Positions 20,844-29,684 of a stretch of 64,000 nucleotides of DNA are shown here, piece after piece. The notes beneath the pieces are model-generated. The model did not search any database. It worked only from the letters and a program-made list of their open reading frames with translations, and had not been told where the DNA came from. The stretch spans positions 124,001 to 188,000 of the forward strand of contig NZ_LNRZ01000004.1 of NCBI RefSeq assembly GCF_001468265.1, written 5' to 3'. Both the position numbers and the translations under genes were made by a program. This DNA comes from Sphingopyxis sp. H050. GTDB lineage: Bacteria > Pseudomonadota > Alphaproteobacteria > Sphingomonadales > Sphingomonadaceae. The number at the start of each line of letters is the position of its first letter. The stretch's first letter is position 1.

Positions 20844-21185
20844 ATGGGTAAGCGTATTTTGGGCATGGCGATGGCATTGGCGTTGATAGCGCCGGGCTAT
20901 GCAGCAAACGCAGCGCCAAAATCGCCGAAGCTGGCCAAGTGCGATGGCAACCAGCGTCGTCCGGCCAATCCTTATGGCTCGATCCTGCCCAGCGTCGATC
21001 CGCTCGCCGGAACGTCAACCCCGGCAGCACCGGCACAGGGCCAGGAACAGGGGCGCGGAGGTGTCGAGGTCTTTCCCAAGAAAGACCCGGCTGCACCGAA
21101 GCGCGAAGAGCCGAATGGCAGGCCCGAAAACAGAGTGCCGCCTATCAGCAGCTTGTCTGCGCAAATTTCCAACCCGAGTTGCTGA
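20844..21185 (+). CDS. Small secreted protein in the virB7 position
   Basis: This 113-residue protein has a signal peptide (MGKRILGMAMALALIAPGYA) and a Pro/Gly-rich mature part that starts KSPKLAKCDGNQRRPANPYG. VirB7 is normally a short lipoprotein that partners VirB9. This protein sits exactly in that slot but lacks a lipobox at the cleavage site; the two Cys (in LAKCDG and the last residue) could form disulfides instead. It may replace VirB7, but similarity cannot be shown here. Confidence 0.6.
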   Translation: MGKRILGMAMALALIAPGYAANAAPKSPKLAKCDGNQRRPANPYGSILPSVDPLAGTSTPAAPAQGQEQGRGGVEVFPKKDPAAPKREEPNGRPENRVPPISSLSAQISNPSC

Positions 21186-21190
21186 ACGTC

Positions 21191-21877
21191 ATGGCCGGCG
21201 GCGTTACCGACAGAGACGATCTCAAAGCCTATTTTGCGGAAGCCGCAAGTTGGGATCACGACCGGCTGATCGCCGCCAACCGCTCGAAACGGCTGGCCTG
21301 GACGGTCGCGGGAGTGGCCAGCGGCCTTGCGATTACCGGGGTTGCAGCCATAGCGATGCTGACGCCGCTCAAGACCGTCGCGCCCTATGTAATCACAGTC
21401 GATAAAGCGACCGGCGCGAGCGAGATCACATCGCCGATGTCGGGCGACCGGCAAATCACCTACAACGAGGCCGTCGCTAAATATTTTCTCGCCGATTATG
21501 TCCGCAACCGCGAGGGCTGGATACCGCAGGCACGCCAGGAGTTCTTCGAGGGCGTGCTGGCGATGTCGTCGCGCGATGAGCAAGCGCGCTGGACTGCTTT
21601 CTACAGCAAGGACAATCCCAAGTCGCCGCAATCGACCTTCACCGATCTCGACACGGTGTTCGTCGCGGTCAAGTCCGTCACCTTCGTTTCCGCGAAGGTC
21701 GCGCAGATACGCTTCGTCAAGACGCTTCAGCGCGGGGCGACTGTCACCGACACGCCCGCCATCGCGACCGTGACCTACGACACCACCGATACGCCCACCA
21801 CCGAACAGCAGCGGTTCAAGAACCCTCTCGGGCTGGAAGTGCAGACCTACCGCGCCGACCTGGAGGTGACGCAATGA
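21191..21877 (+). CDS. virB8: VirB8 bitopic T4SS assembly protein
   Basis: This 228-residue protein has a short cytoplasmic N terminus (DLKAYFAEAASWDHDRLIAA), one membrane span (TVAGVASGLAITGVAAIAML) and a periplasmic NTF2-like domain. VirB8 hallmarks are visible: YFLADYVRNREGW and NPLGLEVQTYRADLEV. The start at 21191 gives the normal VirB8 length and follows the previous stop by 5 bases; the longer frame upstream runs through the preceding gene. It overlaps virB9 by ATGA. Confidence 0.92.
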   Translation: MAGGVTDRDDLKAYFAEAASWDHDRLIAANRSKRLAWTVAGVASGLAITGVAAIAMLTPLKTVAPYVITVDKATGASEITSPMSGDRQITYNEAVAKYFLADYVRNREGWIPQARQEFFEGVLAMSSRDEQARWTAFYSKDNPKSPQSTFTDLDTVFVAVKSVTFVSAKVAQIRFVKTLQRGATVTDTPAIATVTYDTTDTPTTEQQRFKNPLGLEVQTYRADLEVTQ

Positions 21878-22728
21878 AACGAACGAGCTGCCTGACGGCA
21901 ATCGCGATGCTGCTGGCCAGCACCCCGGCAAGCCCAAGCGAAACCCCGCGCCCGACGGCGCAGGACAATCGCATCCGCGAGGTGATCTATAGCGACACCC
22001 AGGTTTTCCGGATTGTCGGCGTTTTCCGCTCCGCAACGCAAATTGTGTTCTCCCCCGGTGAGCGCGTCGAGCATGTCGCGCTCGGCGATACGGTATCATG
22101 GGAAGTCGCCCCGGCCGAAAACTCGCTGTTCATCAAGCCGCGCGAATTGGCCGGATCGACCAACCTGATCGTCATCACGCGGTCCAGCACGGGCAATCGC
22201 ACCTACACTTTCGAGCTGTCGGCACGGCGCGGGGCCATCGGTGCTCGCTCCCCCGATACCTTCTTCAAGGTGGTGTTCCGCTATCCGCGCGAGGAAGCGG
22301 CTGCCGCGCAGGCAGCGGCAACCCAGGCCGCCTACTCCCGCGCCGTCGCGCTGCAAGCGGGAGCGATCCGCTCGGCCCTCGATCTCGCGGTCCTCGAAGG
22401 AAAGCGAAACCTGAGCTACTCAGTGCAGGGTTCGTCGGCGATCCAACCCTCCGAAATCACCGATAACGGCCAGTTCACTGCGCTGCGCTTCCCCAACCAG
22501 CGCGAACTTCCGGCCTTCTTCGCGGTCAATCCCGATGGCAGCGAGAGCATCGTTCCTTTCGATGTCCGCGACGAATTTGTCGTGATCCACGGCGTGTTCG
22601 CCCAGCTTCGCCTCCGGCGCGGCAGGGAAGTGCTGTGCGTGTTCAACGAAGCTCCGGATTTTTACGGGCGCGACCCGAAAACCGGCACGGCATCGAGCAT
22701 CGTCGAACGGACGCAGGAGAGAAAATGA
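21874..22728 (+). CDS. virB9: VirB9 outer-membrane core complex protein
   Basis: This 284-residue protein has a signal peptide (LTAIAMLLASTPASPS) and two beta-rich domains. The VirB9/TrbG pattern is visible at both ends: DNRIREVIYSDTQVFRIVGV, then GQFTALRFPNQRELPAFFAV, DVRDEFVVIHGVFAQLRLRR and DFYGRDPKTGTAS. It forms the periplasmic core ring with VirB10. Overlap with virB10 is ATGA. Confidence 0.92.
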   Translation: MKRTSCLTAIAMLLASTPASPSETPRPTAQDNRIREVIYSDTQVFRIVGVFRSATQIVFSPGERVEHVALGDTVSWEVAPAENSLFIKPRELAGSTNLIVITRSSTGNRTYTFELSARRGAIGARSPDTFFKVVFRYPREEAAAAQAAATQAAYSRAVALQAGAIRSALDLAVLEGKRNLSYSVQGSSAIQPSEITDNGQFTALRFPNQRELPAFFAVNPDGSESIVPFDVRDEFVVIHGVFAQLRLRRGREVLCVFNEAPDFYGRDPKTGTASSIVERTQERK

Positions 22729-23894
22729 TGGCCGACCATCCTATGGGCGAACGCGCGACCGTCGATCAAACGCCGGACCCCGAAGACATCGACCGCACGC
22801 CCGCAGTCGAGCGCGCCAGCAAGATGCCGTCGATGCCGGGAACGGCAATGGACCCGAAAAAGATGATCGGGTTTGCGGCTGCTGCCGGCGCCATCATGTT
22901 CACCGTGCTGGCGCTTGGAACGGGATTGACCGGGAACTCCACCCTTCCCCCGGCCAAGCCCAGACCTGCGCTCGAACCTGCACAATACGATCCGGCAACG
23001 GTGATCGCACCGACGCTGGCGGGCGCGGCAACCGACCCCAACGCGCCGATTTCCGTAGGCGAACCAGTCGTTCCGGCGATTGGCACCCAACCGGCACCTC
23101 CACCGGGGGCGCAGCAGGTCCGCCAGCCGTCGCAAGCCGAAGTGCTACGCGAAGCCGCAAGGCGGTCTTCGCTGATTGCCTATGGCGGCGAACGCGACAG
23201 CGGCGGCGCGGGCGTTCGCACGGGTGACTACGGCGGCGCGCCGATTGCCGGTCGTCAGCCCTCGGTTCCCGCCACCAATCTCGACAATTTGCGCCAGGCA
23301 TCGGCAATCGGACAGGCGCAAGCCCGAACGCTTCCCGACCGCAATTTCCTGATCACGGCAGGCAGCTTCATTCCCTGCGTGCTGCAATCCGCGATGGACT
23401 CAAGCCAGCCGGGCTATGTGAGCTGCATCGTCCCCCGCAACGTCTATTCGGACAATGGCCGGGTCGTGTTGATGGAAAAAGGCACGAAGATCCTCGGCGA
23501 ATATCAGGGCGGCCTCGATCGCGGCCAATACCGGCTGTTCGTGCTGTGGACGCGCGCCGTCACCCCGCGCGGGATCGCGATTGATGTCGCTTCGCCGGCA
23601 ACCGACGCGCTGGGTCGCGGCGGGATGGACGGGCGCGTCAACAACTTCTTCTGGCAGCGGTTCGGCACGGCCCTGCTGTTCAGCCTTGTCGAAGACGCAA
23701 CCACCGTTGGCGCGGAAGCAGTCGGCAACAGCGCCTCCAATACCACCCGCGTCCCCTCCGACGCGGCTTCGACGATTCTGCAACAGAACGGTCAGATCAA
23801 GCCGGTGCTGCGCAAAAATCAGGGCGAGGACGTCGGCATCACCGTGGCCCAGGATTTCGATTTCTCGACCGTTTACGGCCTCAGCCTCAAATAA
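22725..23894 (+). CDS. virB10: VirB10 (TrbI-like) T4SS core protein
   Basis: This 389-residue protein spans both membranes. It has a cytoplasmic N terminus, an inner-membrane helix (MIGFAAAAGAIMFTVLALG), a long Pro-rich periplasmic linker, and the TrbI/VirB10 beta-barrel with the family signature FLITAGSFIPCVLQSAMDS, YVSCIVPRNVYSDNGRVVL and RFGTALLFSLVEDA. The ATG at 22725 overlaps the virB9 stop and follows AGGAGA. Its TAA overlaps the virB11 ATG (TAATG). Confidence 0.92.
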   Translation: MMADHPMGERATVDQTPDPEDIDRTPAVERASKMPSMPGTAMDPKKMIGFAAAAGAIMFTVLALGTGLTGNSTLPPAKPRPALEPAQYDPATVIAPTLAGAATDPNAPISVGEPVVPAIGTQPAPPPGAQQVRQPSQAEVLREAARRSSLIAYGGERDSGGAGVRTGDYGGAPIAGRQPSVPATNLDNLRQASAIGQAQARTLPDRNFLITAGSFIPCVLQSAMDSSQPGYVSCIVPRNVYSDNGRVVLMEKGTKILGEYQGGLDRGQYRLFVLWTRAVTPRGIAIDVASPATDALGRGGMDGRVNNFFWQRFGTALLFSLVEDATTVGAEAVGNSASNTTRVPSDAASTILQQNGQIKPVLRKNQGEDVGITVAQDFDFSTVYGLSLK

Positions 23895-24904
23895 TGGCGG
23901 CACCGGGAAAAAATACCGCTGTCCTCGACAGCGTGACGGCCCCGTTGCGCAAATATCTCGATGACGAGGGTGTGACCGAACTGGTCATCAACCGCCCCGG
24001 CGAGGTCGGGATCGAACGGCGCGGCGGCTGGACATGGGAGAGCGAGCCCAGCCTCGATTTCAGGAACCTGACGGCGCTGGCAACCGCGGCTGCGGCATTC
24101 ACCAGCCAGGACATCACCCGCGAAAACCCGATTGTCTCGACTATCTTCCCGACCGGCGAGCGGGTGCAAATCATTGTGCCACCGGTTGTCCCCGATGAAA
24201 CGGTGTCGATCACCGTGCGTAAGCCCTCGACCGTGACGATGACGCTGGCCGATTTCGAGGCGACGGGGCTGTTCAAGGAAACGCGGATCGCCGAAAAGCA
24301 GGTGTCGGCCCAAGAGCTGGATTTGCTCGCGCTGCTCAAGGCGGGCCGGCATGTCGAGTTTTTCGACCGCGCCGTGAAAGCCCGGCTCAACATCCTGATC
24401 TCCGGTGCCACCGGCTCGGGCAAGACCACGCTGTCCAAGGGACTGATCCAACTCATCCCGCCCGAAGAACGGCTGCTGACGATCGAGGACACGCGCGAGC
24501 TGATCGTCCCGCATAAGAATGTCGTCCACATGCTTTACGCCAAGGACGGCCAGGGCACCGCGAACGTGACGGCAAAACATTTGCTGGAAAGCGCGCTCAG
24601 GATGCGGCCCGACCGCATCTTGCTCCAGGAACTGCGCGACGGAACTGCGTTCTTTTACCTGCGCAACGTCAACTCGGGGCATCCGGGCTCGATCACCACC
24701 ATTCATGCGGACTCGGCGGAGCTGGCGTTCGAGCAACTGACTCTACTGGTCAAGGAAAGCGAAGGCGGCTCCGATCTGGCGCGCGGCGACATTCACGCGC
24801 TGCTCAAGATGCTCGTCGATGTCGTCGTCCAGACCAAGAAAGAGGGCGGCGAATTTCGCGTGACGGAGATCTATTATGATCCAGAGAGCAGGCACCTCAC
24901 CTGA
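23894..24904 (+). CDS. virB11: VirB11 traffic ATPase
   Basis: This 336-residue hexameric ATPase sits at the base of the channel and switches between pilus building and DNA export. Walker A is GATGSGKT at 171-178, the Asp box is TIEDTREL, Walker B is RMRPDRILLQELRDG, and the His box is HPGSITTIHADSAELAFEQ. Its 3' end overlaps the start of virD4 by 29 bases. Confidence 0.93.
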   Translation: MAAPGKNTAVLDSVTAPLRKYLDDEGVTELVINRPGEVGIERRGGWTWESEPSLDFRNLTALATAAAAFTSQDITRENPIVSTIFPTGERVQIIVPPVVPDETVSITVRKPSTVTMTLADFEATGLFKETRIAEKQVSAQELDLLALLKAGRHVEFFDRAVKARLNILISGATGSGKTTLSKGLIQLIPPEERLLTIEDTRELIVPHKNVVHMLYAKDGQGTANVTAKHLLESALRMRPDRILLQELRDGTAFFYLRNVNSGHPGSITTIHADSAELAFEQLTLLVKESEGGSDLARGDIHALLKMLVDVVVQTKKEGGEFRVTEIYYDPESRHLT

Positions 24905-26711
24905 CGGCGGGGCGGCACGGCTGCTGATCGGCGTGCCGCTCGGGCTGCTGATCGCGCTCGCCATCGCCAGCATGATCGGATGGGTGATCCTGGGGCTTCC
25001 GGTGGCAGCTTATGACCCGCTCAAAATGCCGCAATTCGTCTGGTATTATCGCGGCGACCCGCGCGTCGTGAAGGCGATGGCGGGCGGATTGGCGGGTGGA
25101 CTCACCCTGCTCGCCGGACTGGTCTATGCGCTATGGGCGCGCGGCGCGCCGCTCCACGGGGCTGCACGGTTTGCCAGCGAACGCGAACTCAAGCGGCACG
25201 GCTTCCGCTCGGCCGCTGGCATCGTCGTCGGGCGCAAGGGCGGGCGTTTCCTGACCTTCGGCGGCAGCGAGCATGTCCTGGTCGAAGCGCCGACCCGTTC
25301 GGGCAAAGGCACTGGCGTCGTCATTCCCAATCTGCTGACATGGCAAGGCTCGGTCGTCGTCCTCGACGTCAAGCGCGAAAATTTCGATGCGAGCGCGGGA
25401 TTCCGCGCGCACTACGGGCAGCAGGTTTTCCTGTTCAACCCGACCGACCGGCAGGCGCGCACCGCGCGCTACAACCCGCTCGCCTATATCGACCGCGGCG
25501 ACCCCGACGACGTAATCATCGAGCTGCAAAAGATCGCGACCATGCTGTTCGTCGCACCCGAACGCGGCGAAGCCTTTTGGGCGAACGGCGCGCGCACCGG
25601 CTTCGCCGGTGTCGGGGCCTGGCTCGCTGAAACCAGCGACGAACCGCTGACGATGGGCGCGATCTACCGTTACCTGACCGAAGGCGACGCGCGCAGCTTC
25701 TTCAAAAAGGAGCTGGCCGATCCCGGCCTCAACCTCTCGACCGCCTGCCGGACGGCGCTCGCCGATTTCGCCGGTGGTTCGGATAACAGCTTTGCTGACA
25801 TCAAGAAGACTATCACCAATGTCCTCGGCTTGTGGCTCAATCCGCTGGTCGATGCGGCAACCTCGGCGAGCGATTTCGACCTGCGCGACCTGCGTAAGCG
25901 TCATATCTCGATCTACCTCGGCGTATCGCCCGACGAACTCGACCGCATCGCCCCGCTCTATAATCTGTTGTTCCAGCAGCTCATTGACCTGAATGTCCGG
26001 GAATTGCCCGATTACACCAAGCCGGTTCCCGTGCTGGTCATCCTCGATGAGTTTGCCCGGCTTGGCCGCGCCTCGGTCATTGCCAGCGCCTTTGCCTATG
26101 TCGCGGGCTACGGTATCCGCCTGCTCCCGGTGATCCAGTCGCGCTCGCAATTGCGCGGTGTTTACGGCGAGCATGTCGCCGACGAAATCGTCGCCAACTG
26201 CGGGGTCGAAGTGGCCTTCACCCCCAAGGAACTGCGGGTCGCGAACGAGCTGTCGGATCGCATCGGCTATGTCGGGCAGGAGAGTGTCACTCGATCGCTC
26301 ACGATCAACGGCCTGCTCGCCAACCGCTCGAAGTCTATTTCCGAACAGCGCCGCGCATTGTTGCTGCCGCAGGAGCTGATGCAGTTTCCAACGGACAGGC
26401 TGATCCTGCTGCGCAGTGGAATTCCGCCGATCATCGGTAGCAAGATATTCTACTTCAAAAGCCGCTTCTTCAAGAAACGGGCTTTTCCGCCGATCGTGGT
26501 TCCGCCCCTCGAAAAGCAAAAACGCCGGAATATCGCACCTTCACCGTTCCGCGACATGACCGACGATGAGGCGGTGGGAAACCCCGCCCATCCGCTGACG
26601 CAGGACGACATCCGCACCGAAGACTATCCGAGCTTCTTTGCCGATCTGCTGACGTTGGATCGCAACGGCCAGGCAAGCATCATCATAGAGGAAGGCGACG
26701 AGCATGGCTGA
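24876..26711 (+). CDS. virD4: VirD4/TraG coupling ATPase
   Basis: This 611-residue coupling protein brings the relaxase-DNA complex to the channel. There are two N-terminal membrane spans (LLIGVPLGLLIALAIASMIG and LAGGLTLLAGLVYALW), Walker A in APTRSGKGTG (about 138-147) and Walker B in VLVILDEFARLGR. The TraG-type C-terminal motifs (VIQSRSQLRGVYGE) are present. Last large gene of the transfer operon; it overlaps the LPD7-domain gene by 8 bases. Confidence 0.93.
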   Translation: MIQRAGTSPDGGAARLLIGVPLGLLIALAIASMIGWVILGLPVAAYDPLKMPQFVWYYRGDPRVVKAMAGGLAGGLTLLAGLVYALWARGAPLHGAARFASERELKRHGFRSAAGIVVGRKGGRFLTFGGSEHVLVEAPTRSGKGTGVVIPNLLTWQGSVVVLDVKRENFDASAGFRAHYGQQVFLFNPTDRQARTARYNPLAYIDRGDPDDVIIELQKIATMLFVAPERGEAFWANGARTGFAGVGAWLAETSDEPLTMGAIYRYLTEGDARSFFKKELADPGLNLSTACRTALADFAGGSDNSFADIKKTITNVLGLWLNPLVDAATSASDFDLRDLRKRHISIYLGVSPDELDRIAPLYNLLFQQLIDLNVRELPDYTKPVPVLVILDEFARLGRASVIASAFAYVAGYGIRLLPVIQSRSQLRGVYGEHVADEIVANCGVEVAFTPKELRVANELSDRIGYVGQESVTRSLTINGLLANRSKSISEQRRALLLPQELMQFPTDRLILLRSGIPPIIGSKIFYFKSRFFKKRAFPPIVVPPLEKQKRRNIAPSPFRDMTDDEAVGNPAHPLTQDDIRTEDYPSFFADLLTLDRNGQASIIIEEGDEHG

Positions 26712-27489
26712 TGAACAGGAAGGAAGCGCGCCTTCGGGGCGCAGTCGGACTGCAAGGCCCAAGCCGGTCACGGCGAAGGCTGCCCCGGAAAAGCCCAGGC
26801 GCAAATCCGAACCGCCGACCGTCACCGACGATCTCACGGGCAAATTTCTGCGCGTCGGCAACAAGCTCTACCGCACCTCGGATGACAAGACGCCGATCGT
26901 GCGGATCGTGGGCGACCGTCTCAAGACCAGCAATACCGACGCCCTTCCCGACATCATACGGATCGCCAAGGCGAACGGCTGGACGTCGATCAAGGTTGGC
27001 GGCGGCGACAAGTTCAAAAAGGCGGCTTATCTCGCCGCCGCAGCGCAAGGGCTGGCGGTCGAGAATTACAGCCCGTCCAAGGTAGTCGAGGCCGAAGCTG
27101 AGCGCCTAAGGACAAGGCTCGCCGAACGCGAAAAGCGCCGCGAGGGGCCGAAGGCTGGAACAAAGACACTGCCGACCGGGGAATCGCTGAGCACGTTCAA
27201 GGCCCTCTCCGAGCGGTTTCTGAGCCAGTCCCACGCCGAAAACGCGCGTGATCCGGACCTGCGCCGCGCGCAAAGTCTGGTGGCCCAGACCATCTCGATT
27301 GCCCGTGCGAAATATCCCGACGATCCGGTCAAGGCGTCAAAGGAGGTCGAGGCGAGAAGGCAGGAAGTCGCCATCCGCATCGCCAAGGGTGACAGGATCG
27401 CCGTGATCCAGGTGCGGAACCAGCAAGCTCAAAGAGCGCGCGAAATCACGCAGGAACAGGTGTTGCAGCGGGACGGGCGATCCCGATAG
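26704..27489 (+). CDS. LPD7-domain protein (large polyvalent protein-associated domain 7)
   Basis: In this 261-residue soluble protein, residues about 40-125 (LTGKFLRVGNKLYRTSDDKT ... ANGWTSIKVGGGDKFKKAAY) match the LPD7 pattern usually found as a domain inside relaxases and other large mobile-element proteins. The rest is basic and helical (AEAERLRTRLAEREKRREG), suggesting nucleic-acid contact. It is the last gene of the virB/virD4 operon, and its own relaxase lies 3 kb away, so it may help the relaxosome or coupling step. The function is unproven. Confidence 0.7.
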   Translation: MADEQEGSAPSGRSRTARPKPVTAKAAPEKPRRKSEPPTVTDDLTGKFLRVGNKLYRTSDDKTPIVRIVGDRLKTSNTDALPDIIRIAKANGWTSIKVGGGDKFKKAAYLAAAAQGLAVENYSPSKVVEAEAERLRTRLAEREKRREGPKAGTKTLPTGESLSTFKALSERFLSQSHAENARDPDLRRAQSLVAQTISIARAKYPDDPVKASKEVEARRQEVAIRIAKGDRIAVIQVRNQQAQRAREITQEQVLQRDGRSR

Positions 27490-27504
27490 GCAGCAAGAAC
27501 AGCG

Positions 27505-28281
27505 TCAGGGTGCCGAGGCCTTCGCAAATCTGGTGTCCGCCGAAGTCCAGTTCACAGCTCCCATGTAGGCATCCACATAGGCAGCGGCCTTTGCACCATA
27601 GTCGATGGCATAGGCATGTTCATACATATCCAGCACGAGGATCGGCGTCGCGCCTGCCAGAGTCATGGTGTGATCGGCCGCCCATTGATTGACGAGACGC
27701 CTATCGCGGCTGCTGTAGTTGAGAACCACCCAGCCCGAACCGCCGCCAAGCGCCTTGCCCATTCCGACGAACTCACTGCGCCAACGGGCCTCGCTGCCGA
27801 AGCTATGCTCGATCGCCGAAGCCAATGGCCCGCCGGGCCTGGTCGGTGCGCCAAGCCCGGCGAAATAGACCTCGTGCAGGATCATCGAATTCCATGCGAT
27901 GAGCTCTTCGCGCTTGAGGCCGTTCAGAGTGAAACTCGGCGCGGTCGCCGGATCGAGCCCGGCAAGCTGGCCTTCAATCGCACCAAGCCGCTTGACCGCG
28001 CCGCCGTAGTTGTTGTCGTGATGGCTGACGAGCAGCTTCTCCGACAGGCCGGCAATCGCCTTGGGATCGAACGGCAGAGGTAGCGGCTGCGGGGCGAAGG
28101 CCCGACCGTTTGCCGGTGCCGGGCCTGTTGCAGTGGCGGCCTGCGCGGCGGCTCCGGTCGATCCGAGCATGGCTGCGCCCGCAGTCAGCAAGGCGCTGGC
28201 GCCCAGCAGGTCACGGCGGTCGATTGTGCGCTGGGTCACGGCAGATTCCTTTGGTTGGTTGGATGGAGCGGATTTGGTCAT
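27505..28281 (-). CDS. Tat-exported Fe/Mn superoxide dismutase of the chromate operon (ChrC-like)
   Basis: This 258-residue precursor has a twin-arginine signal (DRRDLLGASALLTAGAAML), then an Fe/Mn-SOD. The expected metal ligands are visible: His in LLVSHHDNNYGG, His in NSMILHEVYFAGL, and Asp/His in LDMYEHAYAIDYGAKAAAY. SODs of this subtype (ChrC) occur in chromate operons and remove superoxide made during Cr(VI) reduction; export to the periplasm is noteworthy. The ATG at 28281 overlaps the chrA stop (ATGA). It converges with the LPD7 gene, 15 bases apart. Confidence 0.88.
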   Translation of the reverse strand: MTKSAPSNQPKESAVTQRTIDRRDLLGASALLTAGAAMLGSTGAAAQAATATGPAPANGRAFAPQPLPLPFDPKAIAGLSEKLLVSHHDNNYGGAVKRLGAIEGQLAGLDPATAPSFTLNGLKREELIAWNSMILHEVYFAGLGAPTRPGGPLASAIEHSFGSEARWRSEFVGMGKALGGGSGWVVLNYSSRDRRLVNQWAADHTMTLAGATPILVLDMYEHAYAIDYGAKAAAYVDAYMGAVNWTSADTRFAKASAP

Positions 28282-29684
28282 GCCAGCACTCCGGCAAAGT
28301 GGAGGGCAATGCCAGCAGCAGAAGCGCCGCACAGCGTGGTAAAAATGCCCACCTTCATGCGGAACATGGCTACTATTGCGACCGCCGATATTGCCAGCGC
28401 CCAAAGATCGACGCTGGCTAGTTGCGGCAGGTCGAAATGGATCGGGCCTGCGATGAAGGGCTGCACCACGCGGAAGATCGTGTGGATTGCAAACCAGATG
28501 GCGAGATTGAGCACCACGCCGACCACGGCGGCGGTGATCGCGGATAGCGCACCCGATAGCGCCTTGTTGCCGCGCATCCGTTCAATGAACGGCGCGCCGA
28601 GGAAAATCCACAGGAAGCAGGGGATGAACGTGACCCAGGTAGCGAGCAGCCCACCCAGTGTGCCGGCGAGAAGCGGCGAGAGCATCCCGGGATTGCGAAA
28701 GGCCCCCATGAAGCCAACAAATTGCAGCACCATGATAAGCGGTCCCGGCGTGGTCTCCGCCATACCGAGCCCGTCGAGCATCTCGCGCGCGGACAGCCAG
28801 TGATACTGCTCGACCGCCTGCTGGGCGACATAGGCCAGCACGGCATAGGCGCCGCCGAAGGTCACCACCGCCATCTTGGAGAAGAAGGTGGCGATCTGCG
28901 TGAACACGCTGCCCTCGCCCATCACCAAGAACAGGGCTGCGACCGGGGCAAGCCAGAGGACGAGCCATACCAGCGCCTGGCGCAGTGAGTGCCCGATGGT
29001 CGGGTTGGCATGGGCAGGGAGCTCTTCGCCCAAGAGCGTGTCGGCGTCGGCAACGATTTTCCCGCTCGCCGCACCGTGTCCGCCACCGACCTGGAACGCG
29101 GCGACGCCAGCGCGTCCGCCAAAGAAGCCGATCACGCCGGCGCCCAGCACGATCAGCGGAAATGGCACGTTGAAGAAGAAGATCAGCACGAATGCGGCCG
29201 CGGCGAGGCTCCGCATTACCGTGTTCTTGAGTGAGCGGCTGCCGATCCGGATGACCGCCTGAAGCACTACCGCAAGCACAGCGCACTTGAGACCGAAGAA
29301 CAAACCGGAGATTATGCCAACGTGGCCATAGAGCGCATAGATCCAGCTCAACGCCATGATCGCGATGGCACCGGGCAGAACAAACAATCCGCCAGCAACG
29401 AGGCCGCCGCGCGTCTTGTGCATGAGCCATCCGATATAGGTGGCGAGCTGCTGGGCTTCGGGGCCAGGCAGCAACATGCAGTAGTTGAGCGCATGGAGGA
29501 AGCGATGCTCGCCGATCCACCGCTTCTCATCGACAAGGATGCGGTGCATCACCGCGATTTGTCCGGCGGGGCCGCCGAACGACAGCGCCGCGATTCTTAG
29601 CCAGACCCAGAATGCTTCACCCAAGGAAACAGGAGCTGGAATGCTGGTAACGCGCGGCATGTCCACTATTGGCGCGGCGCTCAT
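28278..29684 (-). CDS. chrA: Chromate efflux transporter ChrA
   Basis: This 468-residue inner-membrane transporter of the CHR family is in the long form with two homologous halves. Each half has the family motif: SFGGPAGQIAVMHRILVDEK near the N terminus, and VVTFGGAYAVLAYVAQQAVE in the second half with GLGMAETTPGPLIMVLQFVG. It expels chromate from the cytoplasm. It lies between chrB and the SOD gene with four-base overlaps on both sides, so the three form one operon. Confidence 0.93.
   Translation of the reverse strand: MSAAPIVDMPRVTSIPAPVSLGEAFWVWLRIAALSFGGPAGQIAVMHRILVDEKRWIGEHRFLHALNYCMLLPGPEAQQLATYIGWLMHKTRGGLVAGGLFVLPGAIAIMALSWIYALYGHVGIISGLFFGLKCAVLAVVLQAVIRIGSRSLKNTVMRSLAAAAFVLIFFFNVPFPLIVLGAGVIGFFGGRAGVAAFQVGGGHGAASGKIVADADTLLGEELPAHANPTIGHSLRQALVWLVLWLAPVAALFLVMGEGSVFTQIATFFSKMAVVTFGGAYAVLAYVAQQAVEQYHWLSAREMLDGLGMAETTPGPLIMVLQFVGFMGAFRNPGMLSPLLAGTLGGLLATWVTFIPCFLWIFLGAPFIERMRGNKALSGALSAITAAVVGVVLNLAIWFAIHTIFRVVQPFIAGPIHFDLPQLASVDLWALAISAVAIVAMFRMKVGIFTTLCGASAAGIALHFAGVLA

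Noticed and set aside
25131..26519. 462-codon frame antisense to virD4
   Set aside because: Shadow of virD4, which has intact Walker motifs.
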